Below, one piece after another: positions 54,372 to 62,315 of a stretch of 64,000 nucleotides of DNA. Below the pieces are notes generated by a model. The model was not told where the DNA came from. It worked only from the letters and a program-made list of their open reading frames with translations, and searched no databases. Origin of the DNA: an uncultured Caldilineaceae bacterium (lineage in GTDB: Bacteria > Chloroflexota > Anaerolineae > Caldilineales > Caldilineaceae); the NCBI GenBank assembly GCA_951812725.1, contig OX638330.1, positions 5,807,405 to 5,871,404 on the forward strand, written 5' to 3'. A program made the translations under genes and the position numbers. Positions within the stretch are counted from its first letter, which is position 1. The number at the start of each line of letters is the position of its first letter.

Positions 54372-55640
54372 ATGAGCGCGAATCCCACCACCCAAGCCAC
54401 CGTCAGCTACGCGGAGCTTCTCCGCAACAACCGTAACTACCGCTTTCTCTGGTCGGGTCAGGTCGCCAGCCTGCTCGGCGACTGGTTCAACCTCGTCGCT
54501 TCAGCCGCGCTCATCGGTCTGCTGACGCAGTCGGGTTTGGCGGTCGGCTCCCTCTTCGTCGTGCGCATGCTCGCGCCCTTCCTTGTCAGCCCCATCGCCG
54601 GCGTCGTGGCCGACCGCTACAACCGCAAACACATCCTAATCGCAGTCGACCTGGTCCGGGCTGCCGTCGTCCTCGCCTTCCTGCTCGTGCGCGACCCCGG
54701 CGACGTCTGGCTCCTCTACACCCTCACAGCCGCACAGATGGCGCTGAGCGGATTCTTCTACCCCGCCCGCACCTCCATCCTGCCCGAACTGGCGCGCGAG
54801 GGGGAGCTCGGCGCCATGAACGCGCTCAGCTCCGCCACCTGGTCCGTGATGCTTGCTCTCGGCGCTGCCCTGGGCGGGCTCTTCTCCGGCACCTTTGGCA
54901 TGTATCCCGCCTTCGTGCTCGACACCCTCACCTTTCTGATCTCCGCCCTGCTCCTATTGCAGATTCGCATGCCCGCCGCGCCCGCGACCCTTGCAACCGA
55001 CACGACCGTCGCCGCCGCAGTGCGCCAGTACTTCGATGGCCTGCGCTATCTGCGCGAACATCCGGATATCCTCTTTATCGCCTCTCAGAAAGCCATCAAC
55101 TCCCTCTGGCTTACCTCCGGCTTTCAGGTGCTTGTGGTAGCCATCTCTCAGCGGGTCTTTATTGTCGGCGAGGGCGGCGGCATCGGCATGGGTCTGATAT
55201 TCGGTCTGGCCGGCGTTGGATCAGGCCTCGGCCCCATCCTGGCCCGCAAACTGACAGGCGACGACGGCCCAACGCTGAAAAAGGCGATTTCTGTTGCCTA
55301 TCTCATCAGCGCGCTCGGCTTGGCCGTGACCGCGCCGCTCGTCAGCCTGCCGCTGGTGCTGCTGGGGACGCTCATACGCGCCATCGGCGGGGGCATCATC
55401 TGGGTCTTCTCCACCCAGTTACTGCTCCAAAATGTGCCCAGGCGCGTGCACGGCAGGGTATTCGCCTCCGAATTCATGTTCGTCTACCTCGGCGGTGCTT
55501 TCGCATCCAGCACCTACGGCGCCGCGCTGGATACAAATCTGACCATTTCGGGGCTCATCTGGACGGTGACAGGGTTGAGCGCAATTCCGATGGCGTTGTG
55601 GACGCTGTCTATGGTACGTAGCAAGCGGCAGCAGGCATAA
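54372..55640 (+). CDS. MFS transporter, drug/siderophore-exporter type (copy 1)
   Basis: 422 residues with about twelve hydrophobic helices. It begins YAELLRNNRNYRFLWSGQVA and has the MFS loop GVVADRYNRKHILIAVDLVR (motif A-like). It is of the DHA3/EntS-like group. It is a close paralogue of the protein at 56878-58146; the two flank a repeat array. It has no obvious partner, and the substrate is unknown. Initiation is 12 bases after the isomerase stop. Confidence 0.9.
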   Translation: MSANPTTQATVSYAELLRNNRNYRFLWSGQVASLLGDWFNLVASAALIGLLTQSGLAVGSLFVVRMLAPFLVSPIAGVVADRYNRKHILIAVDLVRAAVVLAFLLVRDPGDVWLLYTLTAAQMALSGFFYPARTSILPELAREGELGAMNALSSATWSVMLALGAALGGLFSGTFGMYPAFVLDTLTFLISALLLLQIRMPAAPATLATDTTVAAAVRQYFDGLRYLREHPDILFIASQKAINSLWLTSGFQVLVVAISQRVFIVGEGGGIGMGLIFGLAGVGSGLGPILARKLTGDDGPTLKKAISVAYLISALGLAVTAPLVSLPLVLLGTLIRAIGGGIIWVFSTQLLLQNVPRRVHGRVFASEFMFVYLGGAFASSTYGAALDTNLTISGLIWTVTGLSAIPMALWTLSMVRSKRQQA

Positions 55641-55817
55641 GGCCCCAACAGGCAGCATCGCTCCGTTTCTCCCCTGATCGTCGTGTCCTGCAACCATGAT
55701 CTGCCTCAACCACAAAACGTGTTCTCTGTACCCCTCCGCGGACAAAAAGAAGCTGCCGTTGCCGTTCTACGTGGCCCTTCGTGGACAGCAACTACCCAGC
55801 CGCAACTGATTCGCAAC

Positions 55818-56040
55818 CCCCAGCGAGGCGAGCGCAGGTGTTTATCCCTCTCCTCACTCCTCTATACTATCTCTTTGCATATGGGCGGTCGGGCCTTCGG
55901 CCCTCCCTTGTGCAGGGGCTGCGCCCCCGCAACGCCCCCCTACAAAACCAGGCCTCACCGACCGTGTGCCTTCTTCGCAGCGTGCCGGCTGGCGAGCATG
56001 GCGGCGGCAGTACACCAGCTGCGTCACCAAGAGCCCGAAT
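55818..56040. repeat. GC-palindrome module with leader (single copy of the composite element)
   Basis: The leader (GAGGCGAGCG...CTATACTATCTCTTTGCAT) and the core with GGGCCTTCGGCCC and GCAGGGGCTGCGCCCCCGC match the loci at 7975 and 39360. The second module and the AGCCTGAATGGCGGC tail are missing here. Confidence 0.85.
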
Positions 56041-56084
56041 GGTTCCAACGATAACTAGCTGGTCAAGTACTGTGGCTAAGTAGC

Positions 56085-56710
56085 TACCGTGGACAAAAGA
56101 AGTTGCCGCTGCAGTTGCCGTTCTTCGCGCTCCTTCGCGGCCCTTCGCGGAAAAAAGGAAGTTGCAGTTGCAGTTCTCCGTGGTCCTTAGTGGCCCTCCG
56201 TGGATAAAAGAAGTTGCAGTTGCCGTTCTTCGCGCACCTTCGCGGCCCTTCGCGGAAAAAAGGAAGTTGCAGTTGCAGTTCTCCGTGGTCCTTAGTGGCC
56301 CTTCGCGGACAAAAGAAGTTGCCGTTGCAGTTGCCGTTCTTCGCGCACCTTCGCGGCCCTTCGCGGAAAAAAGGAAGTTGCAGTTGCAGTTCTCCGTGGT
56401 CCTTAGTGGCCCTCCGTGGATAAAAGAAGTTGCAGTTGCAGTTCTTCGCGATCCTTCGCGGCCCTTCGCGGAAAAAGGAATTCGCAGTTGCAGTTCTCCG
56501 TGGTCCTTAGTGGCCCTCCGTGGAAAAAGGAAGTCGCAGTTGCAGTTCTCCGTGGTCCTTAGTGGCCCTCCGTGGATAAAAGAAGTTGCAGTTGCAGTTC
56601 TTCGCGGTCCTTCGCGACCCTTCGCGGATAAAAAGAAGTAGCCGTTGCCGTTCTCCGTGCCCCTTCGCGACCCTTCGTGGAAAAAGAAGTTGCCGTTCCC
56701 CCAGACCCTT
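56085..56710 (+). repeat. GTTGCAGTT / TTCGCGG tandem repeat array, copy 3 (longest)
   Basis: About eleven units, alternating two kinds, one with TTCGCGCACCTTCGCGGCCC and one with CTCCGTGGTCCTTAGTGGCC, each about 54 bases, giving a higher-order period near 108. Unit linkers are AAAAAAGGAAGTTGCAGTTG or TAAAAGAAGTTGC. The array is in the same orientation as the other two. Confidence 0.9.
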
Positions 56711-56877
56711 AGCGGAAAAACCGAATTCCAATCCTGCAAGTCCCCAATCAGCGACGCTCCCAACTACCCGCCGACCCCCTCAGTTCGGACACTTGCCAAA
56801 AACCTGATAAAGTAGCGGAAACCGAAAAATCTGCGTTAGCAAAAAATACACCCTGCTAACCACCGAACACGAACCAC

Positions 56878-58146
56878 ATGACCGCAGATCCCACCACCGA
56901 AACCGGCGTCAGCTATACGGAGCTGCTCCGCGACAACCGCAACTTCCGCTATCTCTGGTTCGGCCAGATCGTCAGCCTTCTGGGCGACTGGTTCAACCTG
57001 GTCGCCTCCGCCGCGCTCATCGGCCTGCTGACCCAGTCCGGGCTGGCCGTCGGTTCCCTCTTCGTCGTGCGCATGCTCGCGCCATTCCTCGTCAGCCCTA
57101 TCGCCGGCGTCGCAGCCGACCGCTACAACCGCAAATCTCTCCTGATCGGAGCCGACCTCGTCCGCGCTGCTGTCGTCCTCGCCTTCCTCCTCGTCCGCGA
57201 TGCCGGCGACGTCTGGCTACTCTACACCCTCACCGGGTTTCAGATGGCCATGAGCGGCTTCTTCGATCCCGCCCATACCGCCATCCTGCCCGACATCGCC
57301 AAACCCCGCGAACTCGGCGCCGTCAACGCGCTCAGCTCCGCCACCTGGTCCGTAATGCTCGCCCTCGGCGCCGCCCTGGGCGGCCTCTTCTCCGGCACCT
57401 TCGGCATGTACCCCGCCTTCGTGCTCGACACCTTCACCTTCCTGCTCTCGGCCGCGCTGCTCATGCAAATCCGCATGCCCGCCAAGCTGGCATCCGCTGC
57501 CGCCGACAAAACCGTCGCCGCCGCCGTGGGTCAATACCTCCGCGGCCTCCGCTATCTGCGCGCCCATAAGGACGTCCTTGTCGTTGCCCTGCAGAAAGCG
57601 ACCATGGCCCTCTTCTTTGCTACCGCCTTCCAGGTCCTCCAGGTCGCTATCGCCCAGCAGGTCTTTACCGTCGGCCAGGGCGGCGGCACAAGCCTTGGAC
57701 TGATGTTTGGCCTCACCGGCGTGGGCTCCGGCCTCGGCCCCATCCTGGCCCGCAAACTGACCGGCGACGATCCCCAATCTCTGAAGGAGGCGATCGCATA
57801 CGGCTATCTCATCGCAATCGCCGGCATCATAGTGACCGCCCCCCTCCTGAGCCTGGAAACGGTGCTTCTGGGCTCCCTTGTGCGCTCTATCGGCAGCGGT
57901 GTCATCTGGGTCTTCTCAACCCACCTGCTCCTCCAAATGGTCCCCGACGAAGTCCGCGGCCGCGTCTTCGCCAGCGACTTCATGTTCTTCTACCTCGGCA
58001 GCGCCCTCGCCTCCAGCCTCGTCGGCGCCGCCCTCGACACCAGCCTCACCATTCCCAACATCATCTGGACCATGGCCGCCCTCGGCGTCATCCCCACCGT
58101 CTTCTGGACCGTGTGGGTCATGAGAGGACGGCGCGAGACGGTTTGA
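56878..58146 (+). CDS. MFS transporter, drug/siderophore-exporter type (copy 2)
   Basis: 422 residues, highly similar to the protein at 54372-55640 over the whole length (NALSSATWSVMLALGAALGG and similar segments). It begins YTELLRDNRNFRYLWFGQIV, with the motif A-like GVAADRYNRKSLLIGADLVR. Twelve helices are expected. Paralogues this close and adjacent suggest a tandem duplication that the array and GC module have since invaded. A short gap leads to the restriction-modification operon. Confidence 0.9.
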   Translation: MTADPTTETGVSYTELLRDNRNFRYLWFGQIVSLLGDWFNLVASAALIGLLTQSGLAVGSLFVVRMLAPFLVSPIAGVAADRYNRKSLLIGADLVRAAVVLAFLLVRDAGDVWLLYTLTGFQMAMSGFFDPAHTAILPDIAKPRELGAVNALSSATWSVMLALGAALGGLFSGTFGMYPAFVLDTFTFLLSAALLMQIRMPAKLASAAADKTVAAAVGQYLRGLRYLRAHKDVLVVALQKATMALFFATAFQVLQVAIAQQVFTVGQGGGTSLGLMFGLTGVGSGLGPILARKLTGDDPQSLKEAIAYGYLIAIAGIIVTAPLLSLETVLLGSLVRSIGSGVIWVFSTHLLLQMVPDEVRGRVFASDFMFFYLGSALASSLVGAALDTSLTIPNIIWTMAALGVIPTVFWTVWVMRGRRETV

Positions 58147-58260
58147 ATTTGGGTTCAAACACTGGTAAACTGGACTTCCTGCTGTCTGAAAGAGTATCTT
58201 CCAAGAAATATATGACAATAAGGCCTATTTCCCGTCTTTGAATAGAAATGAGATGAACTT

Positions 58261-60534
58261 ATGCCGCGCCTTTCCGAACAAGAACAACAGGAGATCATCC
58301 GCTTTATCGAGGCCGACAAACCTCTCCCGGACCACTACCGCTTTCTGCTGTTTGAGGATAGACGCGAAGTGGAACTCGTTTGGAATGGTAAGACAAACGA
58401 GGTCTGTAACATCGTGCTGCCGTTCCAGACTATTGAACAGGTGGATGAGCCACGCGCTGATACGCCCGATGAAACACAATCCCAGATGGTACTGTTTGAT
58501 GAGCGCGGCCGCCAGATGAAAGGCTGGACGAACAAACTGATCTGGGGTGACAACAAGCTCATTTTGTCATCTTTAAAGAACGGGCCGCTGCGTGCCGAAA
58601 TCGAGGCACAGGGCGGTCTTAAGCTCATCTATATTGACCCTCCGTTCGATGTAGGAGCCGACTTTTCTAGAAAAATCGAAATCGGAAGCAATGCATTCAC
58701 AAAGAGGCCGAACATCCTGGAAGAGATCGCCTACCGTGACACTTGGGGAAAAGGCGCAGATTCTTTCCTTGCTATGATCCATGAGCGGCTGGTGCTAATG
58801 CGGGATTTACTTGCTGATGATGGAACCCTTTATGTGCACTGTGATTGGCGGGTGAACAATTATATTAGGACAGCTTTGAATGAAGTCTTTGGAAATTCCT
58901 CTTATCGCAACACACTGATTTGGAAGAAAATCCGGGTTGTTAAGGCACAGAGTTCTGGCTTTGGAAACGTTCATGATTATATCTTCGTCTTTGCTAAGCG
59001 AAAGAACATCTTCAACCAAGTGACGCGCCCCCAAGATCCGGAGTATGAGAAGAAATTCGATAAGACTGATCCAAAGACAAAGAGAAAGTATCAATTGGTA
59101 AGTCTCGTACAAAAAGGGGGAGGACCACCTAGGAGATTCAATGATCGCATACTTGCACCACCACCTGGAATGCATTGGATATGGTCACAGGAGAGGATTG
59201 ACCAAGCTCTGAGAGACGAGAGAATTGAGTTCACTTCGACCGGAAATCCCCGCAAACGACAGTACCTCGACGAATCAGAGGAGAAAACTGTCGACGATCT
59301 CTGGGCTGATATATTTCCCGTGAATTCTCAAGCGAATGAAAGCTGTGATTATCCTACTCAAAAACCAGAAGCCTTACTCGAACGAATCATTAAAGCCTCT
59401 TCCAACGAAGGCGATCTCGTTGCCGATTTCTTTGTCGGTTCCGGCACCACGGCCGCGGTAGCCGAAAAGCTAGGCCGCAAGTGGATCGCCACCGACCTGG
59501 GCAAGTTCGCTATCCACACAACGCGCAAGCGCATGATCGGTGTGCAAAGACAACTTAAAGCAGACGGCAAGGACTACCGTGCCTTTGAAATTCTCAACCT
59601 AGGCAAATATGAACGACAGCACTACGTTGGTGTCAACCCTAACCTCCGCGAGGCAGAACAACGCGAGCAGATGAAAGAAAAGGAGGCTGAATTCCTCGAA
59701 TTGATCCTGCACGCCTACCGAGCGGAAAAGATAGAGCACTTCGCTGGTTTCCACGGTAAGAAGTCTGGGCGTCTGGTGGTTGTAGGTCCGGTCAATTTGC
59801 CTGTCACCCGGCTATTTGTGGAGGAGATCATACTGGAGTGTCGCAAGAAACACATCACCAGAGTAGACATTCTCGGTTTTGAATTCGAGATGGGGCTGTT
59901 CCCAAACGTGCTGGACGAGGCGCGCGACAAAGGTATCGACCTCGCACCAAAGTATATCCCAGCCGAAGTCTTTGACAAGCGGGCGGTGGAGAGAAACCAA
60001 GTGGTGTTCCACGACGTAGCGTTTATTGACGTGACGCCGTTGGTAACGAGCGCCAAGAAAGGCACATCACCAACCGTTGCGGTCCAACTGACTGATTTCT
60101 CGGTCTTCTACTCGCAAGATTCAATTGCCGCGGCCGAAGCGGCTCTGTCATCGAGTAAGAAAGCAGGTAGCAAGATCGTGGTCGAGCACGGCCATATTGT
60201 AAAGCTGTCCAAAGACGGGAATGGCACATTCAGCCGGGATTTTCTTACTCAACATTGGACCGACTGGATCGACTATTGGTCGGTGGACTTTGACTTTGAA
60301 AGCAAACGAGAGATTATACGTGTGCAAAGTCCGGAGACCGGGAAGTGGGAAGAGCAATGGACGGGTGACTACATTTTTGAAAATGAGTGGCAGAGTTTCC
60401 GCACCAGAAAGGACCGTTCGCTGGAGTTGACTAGTGTTCCCCATGAATTTACTTCGGGTCGTCGCAAGATAGCGGTAAAGGTCGTGGATATCTTCGGCAA
60501 TGACACGATGACAATTGTGGAGGTGACAGTGTGA
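58261..60534 (+). CDS. mod: Type III restriction-modification DNA methyltransferase (Mod)
   Basis: 757 residues. The order of motifs is IDPPF (about 125-129, motif IV), then after about 260 residues ADFFVGSGTTAAVAEKLGR (motif I), that is the beta class of N6-adenine methyltransferases as in type III Mod and related enzymes. Target recognition is expected in between and the C-terminal ~300 residues form an extra part. GC content is lower than in the MFS genes upstream, a hint of transfer. The stop overlaps the following GTG start (GTGA). Confidence 0.9.
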   Translation: MPRLSEQEQQEIIRFIEADKPLPDHYRFLLFEDRREVELVWNGKTNEVCNIVLPFQTIEQVDEPRADTPDETQSQMVLFDERGRQMKGWTNKLIWGDNKLILSSLKNGPLRAEIEAQGGLKLIYIDPPFDVGADFSRKIEIGSNAFTKRPNILEEIAYRDTWGKGADSFLAMIHERLVLMRDLLADDGTLYVHCDWRVNNYIRTALNEVFGNSSYRNTLIWKKIRVVKAQSSGFGNVHDYIFVFAKRKNIFNQVTRPQDPEYEKKFDKTDPKTKRKYQLVSLVQKGGGPPRRFNDRILAPPPGMHWIWSQERIDQALRDERIEFTSTGNPRKRQYLDESEEKTVDDLWADIFPVNSQANESCDYPTQKPEALLERIIKASSNEGDLVADFFVGSGTTAAVAEKLGRKWIATDLGKFAIHTTRKRMIGVQRQLKADGKDYRAFEILNLGKYERQHYVGVNPNLREAEQREQMKEKEAEFLELILHAYRAEKIEHFAGFHGKKSGRLVVVGPVNLPVTRLFVEEIILECRKKHITRVDILGFEFEMGLFPNVLDEARDKGIDLAPKYIPAEVFDKRAVERNQVVFHDVAFIDVTPLVTSAKKGTSPTVAVQLTDFSVFYSQDSIAAAEAALSSSKKAGSKIVVEHGHIVKLSKDGNGTFSRDFLTQHWTDWIDYWSVDFDFESKREIIRVQSPETGKWEEQWTGDYIFENEWQSFRTRKDRSLELTSVPHEFTSGRRKIAVKVVDIFGNDTMTIVEVTV

Positions 60535-61403
60535 GATTAACTCTGCCAGCGATTCGCCACGATTATGAGGGTCTTGCAGCACTGACACGCCTCTATGCTC
60601 AAACCAAAGGTTGCTTTCTTGATGATGTTGAGATTGACATGGAGGCAACTAACTGGTTTGACGCCGATATGTGCGCCGCATTTGGAGCAATACTTTATAG
60701 TTTGGGGAGGAAACTGAACACGGTCAATCTGATCAATATCCGTCCCAATGTCGGAGATATTCTGTCTAAGAACGGCTTCCTAAGCCACTATGGGCGGGTG
60801 AAAATACCCGACTCTTGGGGAACGACTATATCTTACCAGAGATTTGATGTTACAGACGACCGTTTTTTCTCAGACTATATTGAAAGGGAATTTATACATC
60901 GTGCCGAGATGCCTGCAATGTCGCCGGGACTGCTGAAGAAATTCCGGGGAAATCTTTTTGAGGTCTTCAGCAACGCTGTGCTGCACTCGCGTACTGAAAT
61001 GGGGATTTTTAGTTGTGGACAATTCTTTCCCAAACGGAATCAACTTGACTTTACAGTGGCTGACTTGGGAGTTGGCATTCGTCAGAATGTACGAGATCAT
61101 ACAGGGCTTGATCTTTCAGCAGAAGAAGCGATTGTCTGGGCCACCAAGGGCAAAAACACAACTAGGCGAGGGCCGGTACCGGGTGGATTAGGTCTGAAGT
61201 TACTTGGAGAATTCATAGACTTGAACCGTGGGTGCCTTCAAATTGTTTCTGATGATGGCTACTGGCGGCGTGACAAAGGAAGGATTTTTTCAGGACAACT
61301 GTGGTATCCGTTTCCTGGCACTTTGGTACACGTTGAAGTCAACACGGCAGATTCGCACTCCTACAGTCTCGCTTCAGAACTGGATGCCGACGACATTTTT
61401 TGA
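60531..61403 (+). CDS. GHKL-family ATPase (histidine-kinase-like), inserted in type III operon
   Basis: 290 residues from GTG. The C-terminal half is a Bergerat/GHKL ATP site: RGNLFEVFSNAVLHSRTEMG is the N box, FTVADLGVGIRQNV the G1 box, and GPVPGGLGLKLL the G2 box. The N-terminal half (LTLPAIRHDYEGLAALTRLY, EIDMEATNWFDADMCAAFGA) is a STAS-like or other alpha/beta fold. There is no dimerisation/phosphoacceptor domain, so it is not a normal sensor kinase. It overlaps mod by four bases and precedes the STAS-like gene by ten, so it is likely a partner pair. Confidence 0.82.
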   Translation: MRLTLPAIRHDYEGLAALTRLYAQTKGCFLDDVEIDMEATNWFDADMCAAFGAILYSLGRKLNTVNLINIRPNVGDILSKNGFLSHYGRVKIPDSWGTTISYQRFDVTDDRFFSDYIEREFIHRAEMPAMSPGLLKKFRGNLFEVFSNAVLHSRTEMGIFSCGQFFPKRNQLDFTVADLGVGIRQNVRDHTGLDLSAEEAIVWATKGKNTTRRGPVPGGLGLKLLGEFIDLNRGCLQIVSDDGYWRRDKGRIFSGQLWYPFPGTLVHVEVNTADSHSYSLASELDADDIF

Positions 61404-61413
61404 GGGGACAACA

Positions 61414-61779
61414 ATGCAAAGAGACATGAGAATATCCGTATATGAGGTGGTGGGCAGCCCTTTGTGCGTCGCTTCAAACGACGGACAGAAAGTGTATGAT
61501 CGCCTTGCCGATGCTCTGAAAGCTGAGTGCCGCGTCATGCTTTCATTTCACAATGTCACTACGGTGACCTCGGCCTTTCTGAACGCCGCCATCGGACAGT
61601 TGTACGGGCTTTTCGATGAAGAGCAAGTCCGTTCCCTTTTGAAGGTGGAGGCTATGGAAGTAGAAGACGCGGAACTGTTGAAGCGCGTCATAGAAACGGC
61701 CAAACTGTATTTCAAAGACCCGCAGAGATTCGATCAGGTGGTTCGAAATACGATGGAGGATGAGGACGATGGCGCGTAG
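61414..61779 (+). CDS. STAS-like (DUF4325) protein
   Basis: 121 residues from an ATG with GAGGGG seven bases upstream. MRISVYEVVGSPLCVASNDG, then DALKAECRVMLSFHNVTTVT and SAFLNAAIGQLYGLFDEEQV, form the STAS-like beta-alpha pattern of DUF4325. These often pair with GHKL ATPases in the style of anti-sigma/anti-anti-sigma partners. The C-terminus is acidic (TMEDEDDGA) and overlaps the PIN gene start. It may switch the ATPase, but that is only inferred from neighbours. Confidence 0.75.
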   Translation: MQRDMRISVYEVVGSPLCVASNDGQKVYDRLADALKAECRVMLSFHNVTTVTSAFLNAAIGQLYGLFDEEQVRSLLKVEAMEVEDAELLKRVIETAKLYFKDPQRFDQVVRNTMEDEDDGA

Positions 61780-62311
61780 GACGGCGAAGGAGGTGAGTCG
61801 CTACAGATTCACACCCAGAGATCGATTGTTTCTGGACGCCAACATTTGGCTGTATCTACATGGGCCACAACAGCCGCAAGCTCCAGGCTACGTCAAGACG
61901 TATACAAATGCCTTTAAGCGAATCTTAAGCGCACAAAGCCGTATCTTCATTGACGTTATTATTGTTTCAGAATTTATCAACCGTTATGCTAGGCTGCAAC
62001 AGAATCTTGTCACGCCAAGCATTGCAAATTTCAAAGACTTCCGCAATAGCCCTTTTTTCAAGCTACATGCTGTAGGAATTGCCGATGGAGTCAGGCGCAT
62101 TCTGAAAAATTCTTCGCGAATCGAGAGTGGGTTTGCAAAATTGAGCATGAATGAATTGCTTAAAGATTATGCCGCAGGTGATTCTGACTTCAATGACCAA
62201 GTCATTGTGGAGTTGTGCAAGAGAGAGGATCTGACACTGGTTACGCATGACGGTGATTTCAAAGGCTCCGGAATACCTATTTTGACCGCGAACAAGAATT
62301 TGCAGGTGTAG
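61769..62311 (+). CDS. PIN-domain protein within type III operon
   Basis: 180 residues from MARRTAKEVSRYRFTPRDR. The first catalytic Asp is in LFLDANIWLYL, followed by VIIVSEFINR (Glu), DSDFNDQVIVELCKRE, and LTLVTHDGDFKG (Asp). The PIN active site is complete, so it should be a ribonuclease or structure-specific nuclease. No separate antitoxin is seen. The start overlaps the STAS-like gene; an in-frame ATG nine bases upstream is also possible. The stop lies four bases before the restriction gene. Confidence 0.82.
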   Translation: MARRTAKEVSRYRFTPRDRLFLDANIWLYLHGPQQPQAPGYVKTYTNAFKRILSAQSRIFIDVIIVSEFINRYARLQQNLVTPSIANFKDFRNSPFFKLHAVGIADGVRRILKNSSRIESGFAKLSMNELLKDYAAGDSDFNDQVIVELCKREDLTLVTHDGDFKGSGIPILTANKNLQV

Positions 62312-62315
62312 ATGT

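Larger units (their letters stand above)
55641..56877. other. Intergenic region between MFS paralogues: repeat modules and array
   Basis: No gene is supported. It holds a GC-palindrome module (about 55885-55947) with its leader from 55818 and a tandem array (about 56085-56710). The remaining bases show nothing particular. Confidence 0.75.
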
